Assembly (NCBI GenBank): GCA_031292215.1
Contig: JARLHO010000110.1
Coordinates: 1-47,241, forward strand
Source of the DNA: Syntrophobacteraceae bacterium
GTDB taxonomy: Bacteria > Desulfobacterota > Syntrophobacteria > Syntrophobacterales > Syntrophobacteraceae
DNA: 47,241 bases
Reading direction: 5' to 3'
Shown one piece after another: positions 36,325 to 45,028 of this stretch. How positions within the stretch are numbered: position 1 is the stretch's first letter; each line of letters opens with the position of its first letter. The notes under the pieces were generated by a model. That model was given only the letters and a program-made list of their open reading frames with translations, ran no database searches and was not told the DNA's origin. The position numbers and the translations under genes were made by a program.

Positions 36325-36424
36325 TGTCCATCTTTCCTACTCGAAGAGGCGCCCGACTATAACAGTAAAGTAGATTTCTGATTTGACCGATATCTTTGCG
36401 AGGAACTTATTAGAGAGGTGGACC

Positions 36425-36682
36425 ATGGACATCATCATTGGAGAAAGCCCCCGGATCGGACCCTCGGACCAGTACAAGCGGGATGGGGACGGACCCGTTT
36501 CGGTGGAAGCAAGGTTTTTGGAAATAAGTGAAAAAAGGGAGAAGGGCGGTTCGGACAAAACGCTTCGCGGACGTATTCTCTCCGTTTTGATTCCGGAGGG
36601 GCAAAAAGTTCCGCAGGACCTCGAATCGGGCGACTACCGCATCTATTTGCGATTCGTACATCGCCCCCAGGCACGGTTTTAG
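36425..36682 (+). CDS. Small hypothetical protein
   Basis: An 85-residue frame starts at an ATG with GAGAGGTGG eight bases upstream. It is rich in charged residues, with VEARFLEISEKREK and RGRILSVLIPEG, and has no signal peptide or membrane segment. Its stop overlaps the stop of the convergent DUF362 gene by a few bases. I do not recognise a family. Support rests on the ribosome-binding site and length, so it may be spurious. Confidence 0.45.
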   Translation: MDIIIGESPRIGPSDQYKRDGDGPVSVEARFLEISEKREKGGSDKTLRGRILSVLIPEGQKVPQDLESGDYRIYLRFVHRPQARF

Positions 36683-37854
36683 GATCCGATGCTCAACAGC
36701 CGGTGCATGAGGCTTCGCCTGAGCTCTACGGCGCCCTCGGGGCAGAGTTCGTGGCAACAGTAACACCGTATGCACCGCTTGTCGTCTATTAGCGCTTTTC
36801 CGCGCCTGCCCTGCGCGATCGTGATTGCGCCCGCAGGGCATGCATCCCGGCAAATACCGCAGGCAACGCATCTTTTCCCCCCCACCCGGGGCGACTGCGA
36901 AAGCCAGTCCTTGAGATAGGGCGCAAGCGGTTTTTTCCACCCGGTGAGATGTTTGCCTAACCCCAACTCCTCGATGGTTGCCGGAAGCCTGTAGCCCGGG
37001 ACACGTACCTCCGATACATCGGCGCCCATCACCTCGACTTCTTCGATGCGCGAAGGGGTGAGTCCTCGCCTTGCCGCAGCGAGCAGCAACGGGTTTTGCT
37101 CACGCCCAAGGCCGACGATCTCGCTTGCCACAATATCTAAGGCCAAGGGATTTACCGATCCCAGCAGCAGGCCGACCCGGCGGGGAACACCCGAGACACC
37201 GGGGCCGTCGCCTTCCATGCCGACCACAGCGTCCATTATGGAGAGCCGTGGCGAAACATATTCGGCGAGGTCGAGCAGCATATCGGCGAACTGCGCCTTA
37301 TCGTGTAGCTTGGCGTGATAGCCCGGTTTGGAAAGCCCGGGGACGACTCCGAAATTATTTTTGACCGCGCCGGTGATGCTCATAAGCGTGTGGGTTTTGA
37401 GCTTGCAAAGCCCCAATACGCCATCCGCGGCGGTTACCGGATTTATCACATCGAAGCGCTTGACCAATTTCCCTGCGGGAAATGAGACCGGCTTGCAGGT
37501 TGTATCGAAGTTCAACTCGGCCCCGGAAGCCCGTGCGGCCTCAAACATTCCCGTTTTGCCGTAGAGGGTGTTTAGCGTTTTCGCAGTGTACTTATGGCCT
37601 GCGCCGGGGCTATCGGCGATAATTGCAAAAGAGCCGGCCTCCCGTACCATTCGCGCCGCCGCTGCCACAATCCGGGGATGAGTGGTCACCGCCTGCTCGG
37701 GCGCGGCCGGTTGGAGCAGGTTGGCTTTGAGCACGATTTTTTCTCCGGGTTTTACAAACCGGCTCATCCCGCCCAGAAGAGACAAAAGCGTCTCCATTTT
37801 TTCATCGGCTTGGTCGTAATCGGGACAACTCACAATGTATACCGGACCGTCCAT
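36679..37854 (-). CDS. DUF362 domain protein with a C-terminal 2[4Fe-4S] ferredoxin
   Basis: This 391-residue cytoplasmic iron-sulfur protein has a DUF362 domain over residues 1-300 (VLKANLLQP, ADSPGAGHKYTAKTL, LCKLKTHTLMSITGAVKNNFGVVPG) and a ferredoxin-type domain after 325. The two clusters are bound by CVACGICRDACP and CIRCYCCHELCP, with the second motif carrying an extra Cys. DUF362 ferredoxins are common in anaerobes and probably carry out an electron transfer or redox-linked reaction; the exact role is unknown. The ATG at 37854 has GGAGA upstream. It is divergent from hisB with overlapping upstream regions. Confidence 0.85.
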   Translation of the reverse strand: MDGPVYIVSCPDYDQADEKMETLLSLLGGMSRFVKPGEKIVLKANLLQPAAPEQAVTTHPRIVAAAARMVREAGSFAIIADSPGAGHKYTAKTLNTLYGKTGMFEAARASGAELNFDTTCKPVSFPAGKLVKRFDVINPVTAADGVLGLCKLKTHTLMSITGAVKNNFGVVPGLSKPGYHAKLHDKAQFADMLLDLAEYVSPRLSIMDAVVGMEGDGPGVSGVPRRVGLLLGSVNPLALDIVASEIVGLGREQNPLLLAAARRGLTPSRIEEVEVMGADVSEVRVPGYRLPATIEELGLGKHLTGWKKPLAPYLKDWLSQSPRVGGKRCVACGICRDACPAGAITIAQGRRGKALIDDKRCIRCYCCHELCPEGAVELRRSLMHRLLSIGS

Positions 37855-37979
37855 TGCTATTCTCCACTAATCCCTTGAATTTTGCGGGACATCTTGTATT
37901 GTGGCCAATCGGGCGCCGAAAAATCGGCAAATGGATCGGGACCATGATAAATACCTTAAGTTCCAGCGCGAGGGGTGTT

Positions 37980-38573
37980 ATGGCTGGTAAGCGAACGGGC
38001 CATGTGGAAAGAGCTACCAGAGAGACCAAAGTAAGCGTCGAGATTTGCCTCGATGGGACAGGCGGGGCCGATCTGGACACCGGGGTCCCGTTTCTCGACC
38101 ATATGCTGACGCTTTTTGCGGTTCACGGCCTTTTTGACCTCAAGGTAAAAGCCACGGGCGACCTCGAAATAGACGCCCATCATACGGTCGAAGACATCGG
38201 AATAGCTTTTGGCCAGGCCCTTTCGAAAGCGCTTGGCGATAGACTTGGCATAACCCGCTACGGCCACTTCACCCTCCCCATGGATGAGTCGCTGGCTTGC
38301 GTAACCCTTGATCTGTCAAACCGCCCGTTTCTCGTCTATGACACCCCGCCCCTGGCGGAGCGTTCCGGGGACTTTGAAACCCAGCTTGCGCCCGAGTTTT
38401 TCAGAGCCTTTTGCCAGCACGGCGGAGTCACCCTGCATATCCGGGTTCTCTACGGGGCCAATACGCACCACATGTTGGAAGCGGCTTTCAAGGCATTCGG
38501 GCGAGCCCTCGGAGCAGCCGTATCGCTCGACCCCCGCCGCAGCGGCATACCTTCCTCCAAAGGGACGCTTTGA
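37980..38573 (+). CDS. hisB: Imidazoleglycerol-phosphate dehydratase
   Basis: HisB removes water from imidazoleglycerol phosphate in histidine biosynthesis. The 197-residue length equals the stand-alone enzyme. Metal-binding His and acidic motifs are FLDHMLTLFAVHG, DAHHTVEDIGIAFGQAL, MDESLACVTLDLSNRP, and NTHHMLEAAFKAFGRAL. The start at 37980 is chosen for the GAGGGG five bases before it; an ATG at 37944 would add 12 residues not typical of the family. No other his gene is in the window, so it is a solitary member of a scattered pathway, or the rest lies outside. Confidence 0.93.
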   Translation: MAGKRTGHVERATRETKVSVEICLDGTGGADLDTGVPFLDHMLTLFAVHGLFDLKVKATGDLEIDAHHTVEDIGIAFGQALSKALGDRLGITRYGHFTLPMDESLACVTLDLSNRPFLVYDTPPLAERSGDFETQLAPEFFRAFCQHGGVTLHIRVLYGANTHHMLEAAFKAFGRALGAAVSLDPRRSGIPSSKGTL

Positions 38574-38578
38574 GATAG

Positions 38579-38720
38579 AGAACCATTCGGCGGGCGTTGT
38601 CAGGATCGATCCTGCCAAGCTCTTTTTCGGCCTGTGGTATAAAGTCGACGTGACCTTGGCAACCCTTGTCCATCGTTTCGCCAACTCGTCAGGAAGCCTT
38701 GGCGCATGCGTGTTTGGCAT
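38579..38720 (-). pseudogene. RelBE-type toxin-antitoxin relic
   Basis: On the minus strand MPNTHAPRLPDELAKRW reads like the start of a ribbon-helix-helix antitoxin. It is followed, in another frame, by VDFIPQAEKELGRIDPDNAR, which matches a RelE/ParE-family toxin (plasmid stabilisation family). The antitoxin C-terminal half and the toxin N-terminal part are missing, as if an internal deletion had joined the two genes. The remnant ends against hisB. It is not functional as it stands. Confidence 0.5.
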
Positions 38721-38779
38721 GCGCGCTACCTCGTATCGATTGCGATATAATTTATGCGAACTTTTGCGTTCGATCAAGG

Positions 38780-39148
38780 AACAATCGCGGATGTCTCTTC
38801 ATGTGAGACAAATAACGGTGTCACACGAGATAAAGGTAAGTCCCCCTGTGAAAGAAGCCTCTGCACTCCCCCGAAATTGATGTTCTTTGCCGGAGCGACT
38901 TTGATCCTGGCCGATAGAATTCATTAAGCCACTTGCGCCGGCAGTTCCTAATGCATAGTTTCACCGTCAGTGAAATTTCGCGTGAAATCACGCCATTTCT
39001 AAAGTCCTGAGACATTGTCCTTTGTATCGCTTGTCTTTTCGAGGACTCTAATTTGTTTTATCCCAACCATCGAGCACCGGCATCGCACCCAGATTTAGAT
39101 TGGCTAAGTTTTAATACTCATTAACCACAAGTACATGAGGTGGCTGAC
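38780..39148. other. Spacer with no recognisable gene
   Basis: No gene or motif is seen here apart from AT-rich stretches (around 39010-39130). It separates the toxin relic from the Tat-signal fragment. Confidence 0.4.
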
Positions 39149-39232
39149 ATGAGTGCGAAGAAAAAAGGCAACGGAGTTACCCGCCGCGATTTCGTGAAGA
39201 CCGTGGGACTTACCGGGATTGCAAAGACATAG
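39149..39232 (+). pseudogene. Tat-signal fragment of a lost exported protein
   Basis: The 27-codon frame MSAKKKGNGVTRRDFVKTVG ends LTGIAKT before a TAG. TRRDFVK is a twin-arginine signal motif, and the hydrophobic part has just begun when the frame ends. It looks like the start of a Tat-exported enzyme whose body was deleted. A tiny second start at 39259 (MSSCSASACP, preceded by AAGGAG) is probably debris as well. Confidence 0.4.
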
Positions 39233-39446
39233 CGGTCCTTTCATGCAAGGAGACGATAAATGAGTTCATGCTCTGCCTCGGCGTGCCCCCCGGAGCCACT
39301 CGCATTGAGTGTATGAGGCTCAACAGAGATTATCTTTCCCCACGCTGGAAGGCCGGGATCATCAATTTACTAACTGGCGGCGAGTAAGCTCCGGTCTTTA
39401 CCGTCTTGTCAGGTTCAGCAAGCAATTCGAGAAGGAGGATGGAGTC

Positions 39447-40412
39447 ATGAAGAAACTGTTTGTCTTCGTTATCGCCGTTTTCGCATTGAGCGTTTTTCTC
39501 GTTCAGCCTTCGAGTGTCTTTGCCGCAGAGGAGGGGACCGGTCATTACATACCGGGCGCGCTTGCCGATTTCGGGGACATGGCTCCGGCAGCCGGGTGGG
39601 CCGCGATTGATTGGTACAACCACTATAACGGCAGTATCGGGGCAGGCAGGCGAGTCGAATTCGGCGGCGATATCGCGACGAACATTAACGCCACAAGCAA
39701 CGCGGAAATGGTCGGAGCAATTTACACGTTTCCCTGCGGTATTCTCGACGCCAAGTACTCGGTCGGTATGTTGATCCCTTATGTCTGGATGGATGTGACA
39801 GGCACCATTACCGGCCCGCTTGGCAGGACATTCACTCGCACTGACACGACCAGCGGCCTGGGTGACATCACAATGATGCCTTTTTGGCTTACCTGGAACT
39901 GCGGCGATTTCAAATGGGGTACGCAGCTTAACGTCTATGCCCCGACCGGCGGATACGATGTCGGTCAATTGGCCAATGTGGGTCTCAATTACTGGACTTT
40001 CGAGCCGATGGCGTCCTTTAACTACATAAGTAAGAAGATAGGGCTCGAAATAACGACTACAGCCGGTCTCGACTTTAATACGAATAACAACGCAACCGAC
40101 TATCAGAGCGGTGACGTGTTCCACGCCGATGCTACCGTTGCCGAGCATTTGCCTTTGTGCAATTACGGCATTTTCGGGGTTGGCGTCAATGCCTTTTACT
40201 GGAAGCAGTTTACCGCCGATAGCGGCTCGGGCGCGAAACTTGGCTCCTTTGAGACCCTCATGACCGGGGTCGGGCCGGTAATTTCTTATATATCTCCGAC
40301 GTTTTGCGGAGGGCATAAAGTCGTGGCAGAGGTGAAATGGTTGCCTCAAATGGATACCCGCTACACTCTCAAAGGCGACTACATATGGTTCAAGGTCGCA
40401 CTTGGTTTGTGA
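39447..40412 (+). CDS. Outer-membrane beta-barrel protein of the MetA-pathway phenol degradation type
   Basis: This 321-residue protein starts at an ATG eight bases after GGAGG, with a clean Sec signal (MKKLFVFVIAVFALSVFLVQ ... VFA). The mature part alternates polar and hydrophobic residues over repeated Gly/Thr-rich segments (TTSGLGDITMMPFWLTWN, LNVYAPTGGYDVGQLANVGL) and ends VALGL, consistent with a barrel. The family, found with aromatic-degradation and other catabolic loci, is thought to transport hydrophobic substrates. No catabolic operon is adjacent except debris. Assignment is by resemblance, without a catalytic site to check. Confidence 0.75.
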   Translation: MKKLFVFVIAVFALSVFLVQPSSVFAAEEGTGHYIPGALADFGDMAPAAGWAAIDWYNHYNGSIGAGRRVEFGGDIATNINATSNAEMVGAIYTFPCGILDAKYSVGMLIPYVWMDVTGTITGPLGRTFTRTDTTSGLGDITMMPFWLTWNCGDFKWGTQLNVYAPTGGYDVGQLANVGLNYWTFEPMASFNYISKKIGLEITTTAGLDFNTNNNATDYQSGDVFHADATVAEHLPLCNYGIFGVGVNAFYWKQFTADSGSGAKLGSFETLMTGVGPVISYISPTFCGGHKVVAEVKWLPQMDTRYTLKGDYIWFKVALGL

Positions 40413-40541
40413 GTCACGGTTGCAGGTTGGGCGCGCAATCGAGAAGAAAACGAGACAGCTCGTGAGGAAGCCGCCCAAGGTGGCGCGCTGCTCACCTTTC
40501 CATCCCGGGGCGACGACAAGGCGCGCGCGTTGCGGCCCTGA

Positions 40542-40742
40542 TTGAATCCCAATGCGGAACATCTCCTGGACCGGTTTCACATCGCCATGCGACTTACCCT
40601 CATGGGCCAAACGGCGAAGGGGTCGGATACATCGGAGGCTAAATTGCAGGAGTTCGCCATGAAGGAACTGGAGCGGATGGAGCGTTTTTTGTGGAATGGC
40701 GACGTTTTTCAATCCGTTGCAAAGACCACGGCCAATGCTTAA
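40542..40742 (+). pseudogene. Transposase fragment (ISKra4-like)
   Basis: The frame, opening after a stop at 40539, contains LLDRFHIAMRLTLMGQTAKG and ends ELERMERFLWNGDVFQSV. ISKra4-family transposases have a segment of this kind (WFH..MRLT..GQ.AKG ... LWHGN). Both ends of the enzyme are missing and no inverted repeats were found. The remnant is about 66 codons. Confidence 0.5.
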
Positions 40743-40845
40743 ACCTTAAAGCAGACAGAATTCCGGTGTGTCTATTCACCATGAAGTAGCATTGTTTACC
40801 TACAGATACCTGCAAGCCTTTAAACCTTACGCAAGGAGTGTTCTC

Positions 40846-41637
40846 ATGCGAGCAAACAGAGTGTGTCTGGGCGCCATCCTGGGCCTTCTCATGGTTTTTT
40901 GCACGGCAGCGGTCTCCAGAGCGCAAGCGGCAGCCACAGCGACAAAGCCCGACCCGAAGGCAGTGCTGCGGCAAATGTGTGACTACCTGAAATCACTTCA
41001 AGAGTTTTCCTTTCACGCCGAGGTCGCCGACGACGAGGTTTACCGCGGCGGGAAAAAACTCCAGTACGGCATCGAGATGGAAACGTACGTGAAGCGGCCC
41101 GACACGATTCGCGTCAATGCCGTGGGAGACCTGGTGAACAAGGAGTTCTTTTTAAACGGCGAGACCCTCACCCTGTATGACAAGGACAAAGATGTCTACG
41201 CCACCCTGCAAGTTCCTGCCAACATCGAAGGCGCGCTTTCCAAAGCCAATAAAGACTACGGTCTGCGGGTGGCCTTGACCGACCTGGCCAGCCCTCAGCT
41301 TTGGGAGCATGTCTCCAGCAAAATAGAGCACTCGCTTTATGTAGGCCTGCATAAGGTGCGCGGCGTCTACTGCCATCACCTGGCTTTCGATGGCAAAGAG
41401 GTCCAAATCCAGATCTGGGTCGATTCAGGTAAGAAGCCGTTACCGCTAAAAGTAGTCTTGGTCCACAAGACACTGGAAGGCGAACCACAATGGAGCGCGT
41501 ATCTGAGCTGGAAAACAGCTCCACGCCTGTCCGGGGCTCTGTTTAAATTTACTGCGCCCGCGGGGGTCAAGAAGATAAGGTTCGTTAAGGTGAAGCAACC
41601 GGCTGCTCCCGGGAAAAAAACAGGAGAGAAGTCATGA
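40846..41637 (+). CDS. Secreted DUF2092 family protein
   Basis: This 263-residue protein has a Sec signal (MRANRVCLGAILGLLMVFCT ... SRA). The ATG is eight bases after AAGGAG. The mature region matches DUF2092, a periplasmic lipoprotein-carrier-like fold: LRQMCDYLKSLQEFSFHAEV, then YVKRPDTIRVNA, TLYDKDKDVYA, and VRGVYCHHLAF. The family is distantly like LolA/LolB beta-cup proteins, binding hydrophobic ligands; that is my inference. It overlaps the Gly-rich gene by four bases (ATGA), so the two are expressed together. Confidence 0.8.
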   Translation: MRANRVCLGAILGLLMVFCTAAVSRAQAAATATKPDPKAVLRQMCDYLKSLQEFSFHAEVADDEVYRGGKKLQYGIEMETYVKRPDTIRVNAVGDLVNKEFFLNGETLTLYDKDKDVYATLQVPANIEGALSKANKDYGLRVALTDLASPQLWEHVSSKIEHSLYVGLHKVRGVYCHHLAFDGKEVQIQIWVDSGKKPLPLKVVLVHKTLEGEPQWSAYLSWKTAPRLSGALFKFTAPAGVKKIRFVKVKQPAAPGKKTGEKS

Positions 41638-42209
41638 AACGGTCTGATTTCAAGTTGCTTATAACGGTTGTTCTGAGCGCAGCTTTGGCGGCCTTCCCTG
41701 TCAGCCTGGTCCAGAAGGCTGAGGCCAGGGGATTTGGGGGGTTCCACGGCGGCGGTGGATTTGGCGGCTTCCATGGCGGTGGCGGGTTTAGCGGCGGCAG
41801 TTTCCGTGGGGGAAGCATGCAGCACAGCTTCGGGTCCACGAGCCACGAGAACGCCTTTGGGGGCGGCACGTCCCACACAGCCGGCGAGGGGACCTCTCAT
41901 ACCAACGCCTATGGCGGCAGCACGTCCCACGCGTATGGTGGGGGGACCACTCATACCAACGCCTTTGGCGGCAGCACCTCCGGCGCCTATGGTGGGGGCG
42001 CCTATCATGCCAACGCCTATGGCGGCGGCAGTTATTACCACGGAGCCACCGTGAATGCGAATCAGGGGTGGGGCGCCTATATGGGAAGCGGTTGGGGCGC
42101 TGCAGCCGCCGGGGCCGCAACCGGGGCGGCGGTTGGCGCAGCCGCGAGCAGCGCTAGCTATCAACCCTGCTTTCAGGGGGCAGAAGTCGCCTACTGTTCA
42201 AATTATTAG
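41634..42209 (+). CDS. Secreted Gly/Ser-rich repeat protein
   Basis: The 191-residue protein has a Sec signal (to about residue 31, VQKAEARG) and a mature part of low complexity: GGFHGGGGFGG repeats, then units of the type GGSTSHAYGGGTTHTNAFGG repeated with small changes, and an Ala/Gly-rich hydrophobic segment at 150-175 (GWGAAAAGAATGAAVGAAAS). Two Cys lie at the very end. It is translationally coupled to the DUF2092 gene and the pair may work together in the envelope. No enzymatic family fits. Confidence 0.75.
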   Translation: MKRSDFKLLITVVLSAALAAFPVSLVQKAEARGFGGFHGGGGFGGFHGGGGFSGGSFRGGSMQHSFGSTSHENAFGGGTSHTAGEGTSHTNAYGGSTSHAYGGGTTHTNAFGGSTSGAYGGGAYHANAYGGGSYYHGATVNANQGWGAYMGSGWGAAAAGAATGAAVGAAASSASYQPCFQGAEVAYCSNY

Positions 42210-42387
42210 CGGCGGCCCTGCCGACCAATTTCATGTGGCCCCTATCCAGTCGATGAGCCCGAGCACATTCGGGCCAGGGTCAAGAATGAAACGATGACTA
42301 TTCCATCGGCTGCGAACTCACTACACCTTCCCCGGGGGCGAAAGCTCGCAGGGGATGCGGGCCGGAACCCCCTGAAAATTCCGGCCG

Positions 42388-42518
42388 TCATCCCCCCACC
42401 AGTCCGGCGACGATCTTATCCAGGTCAATGACCTGACCGGCGTCGCGCAAGGTGTAATGGCCGTTCAAAGAAATGTGCCGCCAGGCTGCCGGCCAAATCT
42501 TCTTACCCCTACAACGAG
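42388..42518 (-). pseudogene. Tn3-family-like transposase C-terminal relic
   Basis: On the minus strand the sequence PAAWRHISLNGHYTLRDAGQ continues VIDLDKIVAGL to a stop at 42388. A W-x-H-I-x-L-N-G-H-Y-T stretch followed by IDLD near the C-terminus resembles the end of Tn3-type transposases. Only about 40 codons remain. No terminal repeat or resolvase gene is present. Confidence 0.45.
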
Positions 42519-42552
42519 ATTAAACGATTCCTTTTGCTTTGACGGCGACTGG

Positions 42553-43527
42553 TTAGCGCTTTGCGGCCTGAGCCGGCTGGGCGCTGGCACCCACTATCTT
42601 CGTATTTTTCAACCCCCCCGCGTTCATTTGCGCCATTAACGTATAGGCGCTGCTCCTGGAGGAGGAAGACGTCACCACAAGATAGCCCGAGGCGCCGACA
42701 TGGCGGATCGAAGCCTTATAGCCCCTGGCCGCCAGATGCTTTCGGATCGACTCGGCCCGGCTGATATTTTTAAAGACCGACCCCACCTGGACGGCATAAC
42801 TCCCACTCGGTTTTTCGCAGGCGGCAGGCTTTGCCGCAGGCTTTGCGCAACGCAGGGTTTTGGGCTTTGGAGCCTTTTTTGCGGAAATAACCGTCTTTTT
42901 GCGGCGAACCGTCCCACCGGTCTCCTTTACGGCTTTGGGACGCGGATTTCGCGCCTCCGCCGGGGGAGCTTCGGAAGGGTTTTCACTTTTGGGGAAAAGG
43001 ACCTGTTGAGACGTCTGCCCCGGTTGGGTGGAAATCACATTTTGGGGAGCAGCAGCCGGAGGTACATTTTCCGTTTGCGAAGCCGCCATGCCTTTTTCGC
43101 CCGGTCCCGGCGCGGCGGCGGGCGGCGCTTGTTGGGGAGCAGATGGTTCCTGGGAAGCCGTCACGGCTTTGGGGGCCGGTTCGGGCGCGGACTGCGGTTG
43201 TTTCGGATTAACCGATTCGGGGCCCGCGTACGCCCCCCCGCCGGCCGGTCCGGCAGATTCGGGATTTCCCGCAGCGCCGGCCAAATCGGTTGGCTTCTCA
43301 GGGGCGGGTCGGGTCCGGACCTCGGTTGGCAACTCCTTGGTAACGACGCCGCTCTCCGGGACCGGTCTTTTCTTGGTCATCTCGTGGCTTTTGTCCCTTA
43401 AGAGGTAGGGCGTTATAACAACCAGAAAAATGAGACCGATTGCCGAAAACACCAGATACTTCAGATAGGGGGCGCCGCCGCCTTTAGTTCTTCGGAGATT
43501 TCTTTGCACGATAAGCTTTTTTGCCAT
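42553..43527 (-). CDS. SPOR-domain membrane protein
   Basis: This 324-residue protein starts MAKKLIVQRNLRRTKGGG with GGAGGGG upstream. One membrane helix (about 22-43, LKYLVFSAIGLIFLVVITPY) is followed by a long Pro/Ala/Glu-rich linker (45-230) and a C-terminal SPOR domain (about 244-310) with SYAVQVGSVFKNISRAESIR and GASGYLVVTS. SPOR domains bind denuded glycan strands of septal peptidoglycan, so a cell-division or envelope role is likely. It follows the aminotransferase gene by 25 bases on the minus strand and is probably co-transcribed. Confidence 0.88.
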   Translation of the reverse strand: MAKKLIVQRNLRRTKGGGAPYLKYLVFSAIGLIFLVVITPYLLRDKSHEMTKKRPVPESGVVTKELPTEVRTRPAPEKPTDLAGAAGNPESAGPAGGGAYAGPESVNPKQPQSAPEPAPKAVTASQEPSAPQQAPPAAAPGPGEKGMAASQTENVPPAAAPQNVISTQPGQTSQQVLFPKSENPSEAPPAEARNPRPKAVKETGGTVRRKKTVISAKKAPKPKTLRCAKPAAKPAACEKPSGSYAVQVGSVFKNISRAESIRKHLAARGYKASIRHVGASGYLVVTSSSSRSSAYTLMAQMNAGGLKNTKIVGASAQPAQAAKR

Positions 43528-43552
43528 CTTTGCCCCTCCACACTGTCTTGCG

Positions 43553-44743
43553 TCACATATTCCTGGAACGCTTCATTGCCCTTTCGAACCCCGGCAGCGC
43601 CCCTTCGATGGTAGCGTCGTCTACACAGTAGGCGATCCGGATATGGCCCGGCCCGGCAAACCCGCTCCCCGGCACGCAAAGGATGTTTTCCTCCTGGAGC
43701 AGTCCAACGAACGCCAGATCATCGGGAATCGGGCTTTTGGGAAAGAGATAAAAGGCGCCGCGAGGCGCCCTCAGTTCGTAGCCAAACCCGGAGAGCGCGG
43801 AAACGAGCCGGTCTCTTTTCACTTTGTAGACCTCGACGTCCACGCACACCCCCTGGAGCTCGGCGACCAGCCGCTGCATGATGGCGGGGGCGTTTACAAA
43901 CCCGAGGATCCTGTTAGCCAAAGTGAGCGCGTCGATCACCCTTTCGCCTTCCTCCGCCGTGGGGCTTAGCGCCACATAGCCGATGCGTTCCCCGGGTAAA
44001 GACAGGTCTTTGGAATAGGAACCGGTGATGATCGAATCGGGGTAGTGGGAAAAAACGCAGGGGACACAGCAGTTATCATAAATAATCTTGCGGTAGGGTT
44101 CGTCGGACACCAGGTAGATGACGTGGCCAAACTGGCTGCTCTTTTCCTTGAGAATTTCTCCCAGCCTCGCTATGGTCTGCTCCGGGTAAACCTGCCCGGT
44201 GGGGTTGTTGGGAGAATTTATGAGCACGACTTTTGTGCGCGTTCCGATCTCCTGCGCCATGCGCTCAAGATCGAGGTCGAAATCGGGCTCCAGGGTGGGA
44301 ACCGATTTTAGCACCCCCCCGTGATTATCGGCGTAAAAGCCGTATTCCACAAAATAGGGAGCAGGGCAAAGCACCTCGTCACCGGGGTCGAGCAGCGCTT
44401 TAAAGATAATGTTTAGCCCCCCCGCGGCCCCGCACGTGACAACTATCTGCTCCTGGGCCAGCGAGACGCAAAATTCCTTGCAAAAATAGGCGGACATCGC
44501 CGAACGGGTGGATAAAAGGCCCGCATTGGACATGTATGCATGTTTCCCCGGGGCCTTGCTCCGGGCCAGTTCCATCAGTTTTTCATCCACTATGTCCGGA
44601 GGCGGAACATTGGGGTTTCCCAGGCTGAAGTCGAAGACTTTGTCCTCGCCATAGATTTTTTTCAGCCGTGCGCCTTCCTCGAACATTTTGCGAATCCACG
44701 AGGATTTTTCGATAAAGTGACTCATTTTCGCGGCAACAGCCAT
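43553..44743 (-). CDS. Class I/II PLP-dependent aminotransferase
   Basis: This 396-residue enzyme transfers amino groups using pyridoxal phosphate. The family landmarks are LGNPNVPPP near residue 41, NSPNNPTGQVYP at 176-187, DEPY (Asp214), and the PLP Lys245 in SYSKDLSLPGERIGY. The C-terminal Arg that binds the substrate carboxylate is in GHIRIAYC. AGGAGG lies 13 bases before the ATG at 44743; Met7 is an alternative start. The substrate is probably an aspartate/aromatic or similar amino acid; the exact one is not readable. It is the first gene of a pair with the SPOR protein. Confidence 0.9.
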   Translation of the reverse strand: MAVAAKMSHFIEKSSWIRKMFEEGARLKKIYGEDKVFDFSLGNPNVPPPDIVDEKLMELARSKAPGKHAYMSNAGLLSTRSAMSAYFCKEFCVSLAQEQIVVTCGAAGGLNIIFKALLDPGDEVLCPAPYFVEYGFYADNHGGVLKSVPTLEPDFDLDLERMAQEIGTRTKVVLINSPNNPTGQVYPEQTIARLGEILKEKSSQFGHVIYLVSDEPYRKIIYDNCCVPCVFSHYPDSIITGSYSKDLSLPGERIGYVALSPTAEEGERVIDALTLANRILGFVNAPAIMQRLVAELQGVCVDVEVYKVKRDRLVSALSGFGYELRAPRGAFYLFPKSPIPDDLAFVGLLQEENILCVPGSGFAGPGHIRIAYCVDDATIEGALPGFERAMKRSRNM

Positions 44744-45028
44744 AGTGAGTTAAAAACCTCCTTAAACGGGGATATAGGCTGAATCCGTTGACTTTCCCGG
44801 AATGCGATTTTCGGCCACTATAAGAGAGATTTGCACCCTTATGCAAGCATTGTTTGACAATCGTTATCGCGCAGACTGAAGCGGGAAGTCTGCGAGCTTT
44901 CCAGGCCGTTTCGAAATAGACGTCGCAGGAGCAGGCGGGGTTTAGAGTGGAGCACATAATGCGTTTTTCGCGCCCCCCGCCAGGCAATAGCGAGGGGCTT
45001 TACAGGACACGCGTCATATCTGCCGGGG

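Noticed and set aside
39330-40712. Long minus-strand frame across the beta-barrel gene
   Set aside because: It spans a well-supported plus-strand gene with a signal peptide and ribosome-binding site, and shows no protein similarity that I recognise.
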